From Rhodobacter sp. (lineage in GTDB: Bacteria; Pseudomonadota; Alphaproteobacteria; Rhodobacterales; Rhodobacteraceae), in NCBI GenBank assembly GCA_020637515.1, contig JACKKG010000001.1, forward strand, positions 620,001 to 684,000: DNA of 64,000 nt. The letters run 5' to 3'. Positions within the stretch are counted from its first letter, which is position 1. Each line of letters starts with the position of its first letter. Shown one piece after another: positions 57,229 to 64,000 of the stretch. The notes below the pieces were generated by a model that was given only the letters and a program-made list of their open reading frames with translations, was not told where the DNA came from and did not search any database. Position numbers and translations under genes: made by a program.

Positions 57229-58514
57229 ATCAGGCCGCGCGGCGCGAACCTCAGCACCACCAGCAGGATCAGCCCCATCGTCATCAGCCGCATGTAGGCC
57301 GCCGAATCCAGCAGATGCGCCCGCAGCGCCGAATCTGCCGGCATGGCCGAGGTCCCGACGGTAATCAGCCATGTGCCGATGGGCTCGACCTCGACCCACA
57401 GGAACCAGATCAGGAACCCGCCCAGAACGGCGCCCCAGTTGTTGCCCGATCCGCCGACGATCACCATCACCCAGATGAGGAACGTGAAGCGAAGCGGCTG
57501 ATACGCGCCCGGCGTCATCAGGCCGTCCAGCGTGGTCAGCATCGCCCCCGCCAGCCCGCAGATCGCCGACCCCAGGATGAACACCTGAAGGTGCCGCGCC
57601 GTGACGTTCTTGCCCATCGCCCGCGCCGCGGTCTCGTTGTCGCGGATGGCGCGCATCATCCGGCCCCAGGGCGCGCGCCAGGCGCGTTCCGACAGCCACA
57701 TGATCGCCGCCAGCACGACGATGAACAACGCCGCGTAGCACAGTTTGACGAACAGCGACGAGGCCTCGACCGTGCTGAGCCCGAGCCAGTCGGCCCAGCC
57801 CTGGAAGGTGACGCTGTTTTGCAGGTCCACCTCGTAGGGCACGGGGCGCGGCAGGCCGTTCACGTTGCGCACGCCGCGCGACAGCCAGTCCTCGTTCTTC
57901 ATCACGGCGATGATGGTCTCGGCGATGCCCAGGGTGGCGATGGCCAGATAGTCCGACCGCAGGCCCAGGCTGACCTTGCCGATGACCCAGGCGACACCCG
58001 CCGCCATGGCCGCGCCGACCACCCAGGACAGCAGCACCGGCAGGCCCGCGCCCCCCAGATAGCCGGCCGAGGCCGTGTTGGTGCCTTCGACCGCATCGAC
58101 CGCCGGGTCCAGCACCGCGCGATACAGCACGAAGCCCACGACCAGGACCGCGATCAGGGTCAGGGTCCGGCCCCAGCCCGGGCGCATCCGACGCCAGACC
58201 TGCACCGCCGCGACGATGGTCAGCACGCCCAGCGCCAGGCCGCCCAGGATGCCCAGGCCGCCCGCCGCCCAGGCGTCATGCACCGGCGGCATCGAGGTCA
58301 GCACCACCGCCAGCCCCCCGACCGCGACGAACCCCATGGTGCCGACCGAAAAGAGGCCCGCATAGCCCCACTGGATGTTCACCCCCAGCGCCATGATGGC
58401 CGAGATGAGGCACATGTTCACCAGCCCCATGGCCACCGACCAGCTTTGCAGATAGCCGACCAGCAGCAGCAGCACCGCCATGATGGCAAACAGCGTGATA
58501 TTGCGAAGGTTCAT
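57216..58514 (-). CDS. HAAT ABC transporter permease LivM (second system)
   Basis: 432 aa, longer than the about 360 aa typical of LivM. The extra length is a region at about 75-170 with two further hydrophobic segments (GGLGILGGLALGVLTIVAAVQVW and TLTLIAVLVVGFVLY). Core motifs are kept: ALGVNIQWGYAGLFSVGTMGFVAVGG, KVSLGLRSDYLAIATLGIAETI, and ETAARAMGKNVTARHLQVFILGSAICGLAGAML. The start overlaps livH by 4 bp. Ligand unknown. Confidence 0.88.
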   Translation of the reverse strand: MNLRNITLFAIMAVLLLLVGYLQSWSVAMGLVNMCLISAIMALGVNIQWGYAGLFSVGTMGFVAVGGLAVVLTSMPPVHDAWAAGGLGILGGLALGVLTIVAAVQVWRRMRPGWGRTLTLIAVLVVGFVLYRAVLDPAVDAVEGTNTASAGYLGGAGLPVLLSWVVGAAMAAGVAWVIGKVSLGLRSDYLAIATLGIAETIIAVMKNEDWLSRGVRNVNGLPRPVPYEVDLQNSVTFQGWADWLGLSTVEASSLFVKLCYAALFIVVLAAIMWLSERAWRAPWGRMMRAIRDNETAARAMGKNVTARHLQVFILGSAICGLAGAMLTTLDGLMTPGAYQPLRFTFLIWVMVIVGGSGNNWGAVLGGFLIWFLWVEVEPIGTWLITVGTSAMPADSALRAHLLDSAAYMRLMTMGLILLVVLRFAPRGLIPEK

Positions 58515-59521
58515 AGCGATTGCCCCTTGAACAGGCCGGTCGGACGGATCAGCAGCACAACGACCAGCAGGACGAAGGACACCGCGAATTTGTAATCCGT
58601 GGACAGCAGCTGGACCAGCCCGTCAGGGGCCCAGCTTTCCGGCAGCAGGTATTGCAGGAACTTGCGAAAGGCGTAGGTCACGCCCACTTCGGACAGGGCG
58701 ATGATATAGGCCCCGACCACGGCCCCCACGGGATTTCCCATGCCCCCCAGGATCGCCGCCGCGAACATCGGCAGCAGAAGCTGGAAATAGGTGAAGGGCT
58801 TGAAGCTTTTGTCCAGCCCGTAAAGCGTGCCCGCGACGGTCACCAGAACCGCCACGATCAGCCAGGTGATGACCACCACGCGCTCGGGGTTGATGCCGGA
58901 CAGAAGCGCCAGATCCTCGTTGTCGGAATAGGCGCGCATCGACTTGCCCGCCCGCGTGCGGTTGAGGAACCAGAACAGGCCCGACACCACGATCAGCGTG
59001 GTGACGATGGTGATGACCTGGCTGACGCGCAGGCCCAGCCCCTCGTCCAGGCCCGTCGCATCGCGAAAATCACGCACCGTGAACAGGAAGCGCGCGCCAT
59101 CGGCGAAATTCTGGTCGTTGGGCCCGATGATGAAGCGCACCAGCCCGTTCAACACGAACATCACCCCCAACGAGGCCATGACGACAACGATGGGCTGCGC
59201 CTTGACCCGGCGATAGAAGCGATAGACCGAGCGGTCGATCAGCAGCAGCATGATCGCCGTCGCGACGATGCCCGCAGGCAGGGCCAGCAGCGCCGAGGGC
59301 AACGGACCCAGCGACACACCCCAGCCTTGCAGCAGCCAGGTGACCAGCACGACGACCATCGTGCCAAAGGCCATGATGTCGCCATGCGCGAAATGCGAGA
59401 ACCGCAAAATGCCGTAGATCAGCGTGATTCCCAAAGCGCCCAGCGCCAGCTGGCTGCCATAGGACAGCGCGGGAATCAGAACGAAGTTGGCCATGAGGAC
59501 CAGGGCGTTCAGAATATCCAT
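58511..59521 (-). CDS. HAAT ABC transporter permease LivH (second system)
   Basis: 336 aa, about 8-9 membrane segments. LivH motifs: GSQLALGALGITLIYGILRFSHFAHGDIMAFGTMVVVL and AYSDNEDLALLSGINPERVVVITWLIVAVLVTVAGTLYGL. It pairs with the downstream LivM. An 81-bp gap separates it from the small secreted-protein gene. Confidence 0.9.
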   Translation of the reverse strand: MDILNALVLMANFVLIPALSYGSQLALGALGITLIYGILRFSHFAHGDIMAFGTMVVVLVTWLLQGWGVSLGPLPSALLALPAGIVATAIMLLLIDRSVYRFYRRVKAQPIVVVMASLGVMFVLNGLVRFIIGPNDQNFADGARFLFTVRDFRDATGLDEGLGLRVSQVITIVTTLIVVSGLFWFLNRTRAGKSMRAYSDNEDLALLSGINPERVVVITWLIVAVLVTVAGTLYGLDKSFKPFTYFQLLLPMFAAAILGGMGNPVGAVVGAYIIALSEVGVTYAFRKFLQYLLPESWAPDGLVQLLSTDYKFAVSFVLLVVVLLIRPTGLFKGQSL

Positions 59522-59602
59522 GTCGAAGCCTTTCCGGTTTCGATGGGGAAAGAGGCGGGCACACGGTGCCGGGTGTCAATGCGGGCCCGATCGCGGGAGG
59601 TC

Positions 59603-59986
59603 TCACGCATCCTGAAAATCCCCGCAATTGCCGTGCATCACCCAATCGACCTTGCCATCGAGCCCGACAAAGGTCAGCTCGACGGTCGGCGGCGCCCGCT
59701 CGATGCGCAGCATGAAGGCCCCCGAGTCATGATCCGCACCCCAGAGCACATGAGTCGAGTCGAAATCGAGCAAGCTCAGCCCCAGGTCGATGTCGCCCAT
59801 GTGGAAGCCGATGACCGCGTCAATGGGCGTGCTGCGCTGTATCCGCGCCACGACCTCGGCGGGTTCGCACAGGCCATCGCTGGCACAGCGTTGGTCGAAC
59901 CGGCAGTCGGCGGTTTGAAACGCCAGCGCCGCGCCGGGGGCCCCCAGGGCCATCAACGCAACTGTCCTGGATAGGGAAAACCGCAT
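59603..59986 (-). CDS. Small secreted cysteine-containing protein of unknown function
   Basis: 127 aa. Signal peptide MRFSLSRTVALMALGAPGAALA with cleavage predicted after residue 22. The mature part begins FQTADCRFDQRCASDGLCEP (C28, C34, C40) and has a fourth Cys near the C-terminus (HGNCGDF), which could form two periplasmic disulfides. A soluble beta-rich domain follows (IDAVIGFHMGDIDLGLSLLDFDSTHVLWGADHDSGAF). I do not recognise the family. It sits between livF (2-bp gap) and livH, so it is co-transcribed with the transporter. Confidence 0.65.
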   Translation of the reverse strand: MRFSLSRTVALMALGAPGAALAFQTADCRFDQRCASDGLCEPAEVVARIQRSTPIDAVIGFHMGDIDLGLSLLDFDSTHVLWGADHDSGAFMLRIERAPPTVELTFVGLDGKVDWVMHGNCGDFQDA

Positions 59987-59988
59987 CG

Positions 59989-60726
59989 TTAACCCCCCAG
60001 AAAGGACCGGCGGACCTCGGGGTCGGCCAGCAGGGCCTGTCCGGTATCCGTGAACCGGTTGGCGCCTTGCACCAGGACATAGCCCTTGTGCGCGATCTCC
60101 AGTGCCTGACGGGCATTCTGTTCGACCATCAGGATGGAAATCCCCGTGCGCGCGATCTCGATGATGCGGTCGAAGAGTTCATCCATGACGATGGGCGACA
60201 CGCCCGCCGTGGGCTCATCGAGCATCAGCACCGAGGGTTTGGTCATCAGCGCACGGCCGACGGCCACCTGCTGGCGCTGCCCGCCCGAAAGCTCGCCTGC
60301 CGCCTGGCGGCGTTTGTCGCGCAGGATCGGGAACAGCGCGTAGATCTGCTCCATCGTGGTGCGATAGTCGTCCTCGCGTATGAAGGCGCCCATCTCCAGG
60401 TTTTCCTCGACCGTCATCGAGGGGAAGATGTTGTTCGTCTGAGGAACGAACCCCATCCCCTTGGACACGCGGGCCTGCGGTGACAGGCCGGTGATGTCCT
60501 CGCCGTTCAGCCGCACCTGACCCTTGCGCAGGTTCAGCATCCCGAAAACGGCTTTCATCGCGGTCGATTTGCCGGCCCCGTTGGGCCCGACGATCACCGC
60601 GATCTCGCCCTTGTCCACGGCAATCGTGCAATCGTGCAGGATGTCCGCGCCACTGCCATAGCCGCCGGTCATGCTGTCGCCGATCAGCACCGCCTGGGGA
60701 TCGGGTTTGACGGGATGTTCAGACAT
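59989..60726 (-). CDS. HAAT ABC transporter ATP-binding protein LivF (second system)
   Basis: 245 aa. Walker A GPNGAGKST near 43, GMGFVPQTNNIFPSMTVEENLEMGAF, signature LSGGQRQQVAVGRALM, Walker B SVLMLDEPTAGVSPIV, and ILMVEQNARQALEIAHKGYVL, the LivF-type H-loop region. It overlaps livG by 8 bp. Confidence 0.92.
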   Translation of the reverse strand: MSEHPVKPDPQAVLIGDSMTGGYGSGADILHDCTIAVDKGEIAVIVGPNGAGKSTAMKAVFGMLNLRKGQVRLNGEDITGLSPQARVSKGMGFVPQTNNIFPSMTVEENLEMGAFIREDDYRTTMEQIYALFPILRDKRRQAAGELSGGQRQQVAVGRALMTKPSVLMLDEPTAGVSPIVMDELFDRIIEIARTGISILMVEQNARQALEIAHKGYVLVQGANRFTDTGQALLADPEVRRSFLGG

Positions 60727-61510
60727 GCCCCACCTCCGCCTTGACCTTGTTCTTCAGACCGGTGCCCAGATAGGCCTCGATCACCTGTTCGTTGGCCTTG
60801 ATCTCGTCCAGGGTGCCCTCGGCCAGGACCTTGCCCTCGGCCATGCAGATCACCGGGTTGCAGATACGGCCGATGAAATCCATGTCGTGCTCGATCACGA
60901 CAAAGGTATAGCCGCGCTCCTGGTTCAGGCGCACGATGGCGTCGGCGATGGTGTTCAGAAGCGTCCGGTTCACGCCGGCGCCGACCTCGTCCAGAAAGAC
61001 GATCTTGGCGTCGGTCATCATCGTGCGCCCCAGCTCCAGCAGCTTTTTCTGCCCGCCGGAAATCTGGCCCGCCTTTTGATCGGCGATGTGGTCGATGGTC
61101 AGGAATTCCAGCACCTCGTTGGCGCGCCGGCGGATTTCCTCATCCTCGAGTCGCACGCGGCGGCGCTGGAACCACGCCGACATCAGCGATTCGCCGGCCT
61201 GCCGCGCGGGGACCATCATCAGGTTCTCGCGCACGGTCATCGAATGAAACTCGTGTGCGATCTGAAAGGTCCTGAGCAGGCCCTTGTGGAACAGCTCGTG
61301 CGGTTCCAGCCCGGTGATGTCCTCGCCGGCCATGGTGACCCTGCCCGACGTGGGCTTCAGCACCCCGGCGATCACGTTGAACAGCGTCGTCTTGCCGGCA
61401 CCGTTCGGGCCGATGAGGCCCGTGATCGACCCTTCGGCAATTTGCAGCGTCGCACCATCGACGGCATGAAAGCCGCCAAAGTGCTTGTGCAGATTCTCCA
61501 CCCTGATCAT
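60719..61510 (-). CDS. HAAT ABC transporter ATP-binding protein LivG (second system)
   Basis: 263 aa. Walker A GPNGAGKTT near 35, LLRTFQIAHEFHSMTVRENLMMVPARQ, signature ISGGQKKLLELGRTMM, Walker B IVFLDEVGAGVNRTLL and FVVIEHDMDFIGRICNPVICMAEGKV. In Walker B the residue after the Glu is Val rather than the usual Pro (DEVGAG). Confidence 0.9.
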   Translation of the reverse strand: MIRVENLHKHFGGFHAVDGATLQIAEGSITGLIGPNGAGKTTLFNVIAGVLKPTSGRVTMAGEDITGLEPHELFHKGLLRTFQIAHEFHSMTVRENLMMVPARQAGESLMSAWFQRRRVRLEDEEIRRRANEVLEFLTIDHIADQKAGQISGGQKKLLELGRTMMTDAKIVFLDEVGAGVNRTLLNTIADAIVRLNQERGYTFVVIEHDMDFIGRICNPVICMAEGKVLAEGTLDEIKANEQVIEAYLGTGLKNKVKAEVGHV

Positions 61511-61533
61511 GGGCGTTCTCCTGATAGGGAACA

Positions 61534-61560
61534 GCCCGAGACCGCGCAGCAGTCTCGGGC
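61534..61560 (-). terminator. Hairpin between livK and livG (attenuator or mRNA stabiliser)
   Basis: GCCCGAGAC (61534-61542), 9-nt loop, GTCTCGGGC (61552-61560), a perfect 9-bp stem located 27 bp beyond the livK stop. No U tract follows on the minus strand. It should favour expression of the binding protein over the downstream membrane and ATPase genes. Confidence 0.65.
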
Positions 61561-61587
61561 CATCCCTGTTTCAGTTGTCGGTGACGA

Positions 61588-62769
61588 TCAGCGGAAACGA
61601 ACCGTGGTGAACTCGTTGCCCTGGATTTCCAGCTCGCGGTAGTTGCCCGCGCTTTCACCCGGTCCGATCAGTTCCACGGCCGAGGCGCCGACATAGTCCA
61701 CGTCGCCACCCGCCGCGATCACTTCCAGCGCGTGGGCCAGCTGGCCGGGATAGATCTGCTCGCCCGGCGCGTTGGCCACGTCCATCACGTGATCCTTGTA
61801 GTCGGCCGAGTTGGTCGAACCCGCCGCCGCCATGGCCAGCATCATCAGCGCCGCCGCGTCATACGATTCCGGCGCAAAGGCCGAGGTCCCGTCGATGCCG
61901 GCCGCGCTGGCCAGGTCCTGGAACATCTGCGTGCCGGGGTTGTCGGCGCCCGGAAGCTGGCCGTAGGACCCTTGCAGTTCCGAACCCATGGCGTCGATCA
62001 GGCTCTGGCCGATCATGCCGTCGGTCAGTTCGAACGTGTCGAACGCGCCCAGATCCAGCGCCGAGCGGATGATGCCGCGGCCGCCCTGGTCCACATAGCC
62101 GGCAACGACCAGAACGTCGCCGCCCGCCGCCGCCAACGCGGCGACTTCGGCCGAATAGTCGGCCTTGCCGTCTTCGTGGCTGGCAACCATGGTCACGGTG
62201 CCGCCGGCGGCCTCGAACGCGGTCTTGATCGCGTCGGCCAGGCCCGCGCCGTAGTCGTTGTTGGTATAGGTGATGGCGATCGAGTTGACACCGCGGTCAC
62301 GCAGGATGCTGGCCGCGATCTGGCCCTGGCGCGCATCCGAGGGCGCGGTGCGGAAGAACAGGCCGTCATCCTCGGCGGTGGACAGCGCCGGCGAGGTCGC
62401 CGAGGGCGAGATCATCACCACGCCGTTGGGGCGCGCGGCGTTCTGCAGGATGGCGCCGGTCACGCCCGAGCAGTCTGCCCCGACGATGCCGTGGATGTGG
62501 TCCGAGGTGATGAGGCGTTCGGCCGTCGCCACCGCCAGACCCGAATCGATGCACCCGTCGTCGCCGCGCACCGGCACGATATTGCCCAGCGTGAACAGAC
62601 CCGAGGCGTTCACTTCGGACATCGCCAGTTCGGCGGCAGCGGCCATGGTCGGGGTGATGGATTCCAGCGGGCCGGTGAAGCCCAGGATGACGCCGATATT
62701 CACGTCATCGGCATAGGCGGCACCAGCGGTCAGACCGGCGATCGCGGTCGTCAGCAGGAATTTTTTCAT
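61588..62769 (-). CDS. HAAT ABC transporter substrate-binding protein LivK (second system)
   Basis: 393 aa from the ATG at 62769 with GGGAGAGGA upstream. Signal peptide MKKFLLTTAIAGLTAGAAYA. The mature part starts DDVNIGVILGFTGPLESITPTMAAAAELAMSEVNASG. Two cysteines (DDGCIDSG and GADCSGVTG) probably form a disulfide. First gene of the second Liv operon. The ligand could be a branched-chain amino acid, an amide or another small acid. Confidence 0.9.
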   Translation of the reverse strand: MKKFLLTTAIAGLTAGAAYADDVNIGVILGFTGPLESITPTMAAAAELAMSEVNASGLFTLGNIVPVRGDDGCIDSGLAVATAERLITSDHIHGIVGADCSGVTGAILQNAARPNGVVMISPSATSPALSTAEDDGLFFRTAPSDARQGQIAASILRDRGVNSIAITYTNNDYGAGLADAIKTAFEAAGGTVTMVASHEDGKADYSAEVAALAAAGGDVLVVAGYVDQGGRGIIRSALDLGAFDTFELTDGMIGQSLIDAMGSELQGSYGQLPGADNPGTQMFQDLASAAGIDGTSAFAPESYDAAALMMLAMAAAGSTNSADYKDHVMDVANAPGEQIYPGQLAHALEVIAAGGDVDYVGASAVELIGPGESAGNYRELEIQGNEFTTVRFR

Positions 62770-62939
62770 GGTCTTATCCTCTCCCAGTTGGGCTTTTTTG
62801 TTTGGTCGCCCGGAACCGCCCGCCCATTTGTGGCGGTCACCGGGGACATACCCCCATTTCAAGCCTATCTTTCAGAGGCACTCAACGCCCTTTTCGCAGG
62901 CACGCGCAGAATCTTTGCGCTTTCCGTAGGGTCAAGCGG

Positions 62940-64000
62940 TCAGTTGGGTCCGAATTCCCGCAACAGGTCGGGTTTGCGGATCTTCCCGGCCGAGGTCAGC
63001 GGCATCGCGGGCACGACGATCACCTGCTGCGGTTGCTTGTAGGCGGCCAGCCGCGCGCGCAGATGGGCGGCGATGGTTGCCGGCGCAACGTCGCCGTCGG
63101 TGGTGACATAGGCCAGCACCTCTTCGTTGCCGGGAACCCTGCGGCCCAGGACCGCCGCCTGAACCACGCCGGGGCAGCTCATCAGCGCGGCCTCGACCTC
63201 GGGCGGGTAGACGTTGAAGCCGGACCGGATGATGACCTCTTTCAGGCGCCCCACCAGATGCAGCGCGCCGTCGGGGTCGATTCGCGCCAGATCGCCGGTG
63301 CGCAGATAGCCGTCTTCGGTCATCGCCTGCGTCGTGGCCCGGGGGTTGAGGTAATACCCCAGCATCACGTTGGGGCCGCGAAACTCCAGCTCGCCCACGC
63401 CGTCAGGCCCGGGGTTGGCCACGCGCGCATCGCAACCGGGATAGGGATAGCCCACCGACCCGTCCGCCCGATAGGGCCCGAACGAGGTGCTGGAGATGCC
63501 CGGGCCGGCCTCGGTCAGGCCATACCCGTTCGCCAGCGGCAGGCCAAACAGGGCCTCGACCCGGGCTTTCAGCGCCGGGTCCAGGGGCGCGCCACCGCAG
63601 CCGATCATCCTGAGACGGGGGGCGTCCAGCCCGGTGCCGCCCTCGCACGCGCGCAGGATCTGTTCATACATCAACGGCACGCCCGACATGATCGTCGCCC
63701 CCTGGGCCAGCGCCGCCAACTGGCCGGCCACGCTGAACCGGGGCAACAGGCGGACACAAGCGCCCGACTGAAAGGCCGCCAGCAACGCGGTGGACAGGGC
63801 CATGATATGCGTGCAGGGCAGCGACAGCGCGATCTCGTCGCCCGGGCCCATGCCGCGCGACCGCGCGGAATGCGTGGCGTTGAACAGAAGACTGGCGTGC
63901 GACAGCATCACGCCCTTGGGTTCGCCGGTCGTGCCCGAGGTGTAGACCATCGCCGCGACCTGGTCCTCGGGCGTGGTGGCGACCGGCTCGGGCTGCGCCG
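62940..64000 (-). CDS. AMP-dependent acyl-CoA synthetase (5' end cut by window)
   Basis: The stop is at 62940 and the frame stays open to the right edge, so the N-terminus is outside. The visible 352 residues have the P-loop AAMVYTSGTTGEPKGVML, LANGYGLTEAGPGISSTSF, YLRTGDLARIDPDGALHLVGRLKEVIIRSGFNVYPPEVEAAL and the C-terminal catalytic lysine in MPLTSAGKIRKPDL. A medium-chain or aryl-CoA ligase type is likely. The 170 bp to livK hold the livK promoter region; I see no other gene there. Confidence 0.88.
   Translation of the reverse strand, partial: AQPEPVATTPEDQVAAMVYTSGTTGEPKGVMLSHASLLFNATHSARSRGMGPGDEIALSLPCTHIMALSTALLAAFQSGACVRLLPRFSVAGQLAALAQGATIMSGVPLMYEQILRACEGGTGLDAPRLRMIGCGGAPLDPALKARVEALFGLPLANGYGLTEAGPGISSTSFGPYRADGSVGYPYPGCDARVANPGPDGVGELEFRGPNVMLGYYLNPRATTQAMTEDGYLRTGDLARIDPDGALHLVGRLKEVIIRSGFNVYPPEVEAALMSCPGVVQAAVLGRRVPGNEEVLAYVTTDGDVAPATIAAHLRARLAAYKQPQQVIVVPAMPLTSAGKIRKPDLLREFGPN

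Noticed and set aside
1..64000. CRISPR arrays, insertion sequences, prophage, rRNA genes
   Set aside because: No regularly spaced direct repeats, transposase or integrase frames, phage structural genes or rRNA-like sequence were seen on reading both strands.

Overview
The window is GC-rich chromosomal DNA of an alphaproteobacterium, most likely Rhodobacteraceae/Paracoccaceae. The evidence is gene content: an AcuI-type acryloyl-CoA reductase, the petPR regulator pair, a bacterial ALDH16 beside deoC, the glutathione-linked formaldehyde pair frmA-fghA, a fused YlxR/L7Ae protein in the rimP-nusA-infB operon, and many HAAT (Liv) and TRAP transporters. There is no transposase, integrase, phage gene or CRISPR array. 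One tRNA (Lys, anticodon TTT) is present. The genes at both window edges are cut.

Left part (1-30.4 kb), mostly housekeeping: acuI (cut at base 1); a DsrE-like periplasmic protein and a TsoY-like membrane protein, the latter behind two ATTC-N8-GAAT sites that look like a persulfide-responsive operator; a tandem GNAT; smc; free methionine sulfoxide reductase; saccharopine dehydrogenase; a MATE pump; tRNA-Lys; petPR; branched-chain aminotransferase; ubiG; proline iminopeptidase; a Tat-exported phytase/esterase-like protein; rimP-nusA-ylxR/L7Ae-infB, preceded by a promoter and a two-hairpin leader that ends in an intrinsic terminator; yjhX plus an acetyltransferase; ALDH16-deoC; an orphan ABC ATPase; a lytic transglycosylase; and fghA-frmA.

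Middle part (30.5-57.2 kb), a dense catabolic island that I cannot match to a known pathway. Two long leftward transcription units have many 4-8 bp gene overlaps. The first (46414 to 30500) has two carotenoid-oxygenase (RPE65/lignostilbene-dioxygenase) family genes, a lipocalin-like protein, a PaaN-type aldehyde dehydrogenase, a nitronate-monooxygenase-like flavoprotein, two thiolases, a double HxlR/zinc-ribbon regulator, a complete Liv transporter and an acyl-CoA synthetase. The second (53148 to 46562) has an alpha/beta hydrolase, a second nitronate-monooxygenase-like protein, a second CoA ligase, a TRAP transporter and an ABM-type monooxygenase. Rightward from 53400 follow a third carotenoid oxygenase, a second double HxlR/zinc-ribbon regulator, an IclR regulator and a hotdog thioesterase. 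The inferred logic is uptake, oxidative C=C cleavage by Fe(II) dioxygenases, aldehyde oxidation, CoA activation and thiolysis of an aryl-alkene or apocarotenoid/terpenoid-like compound. No acyl-CoA dehydrogenase or enoyl-CoA hydratase lies inside the window, so that scheme is incomplete here.

Right part (57.2-64 kb): a second Liv operon (livK-livG-livF-small secreted Cys protein-livH-livM), with a perfect hairpin after the binding-protein gene, and then an acyl-CoA synthetase that runs off the right edge.
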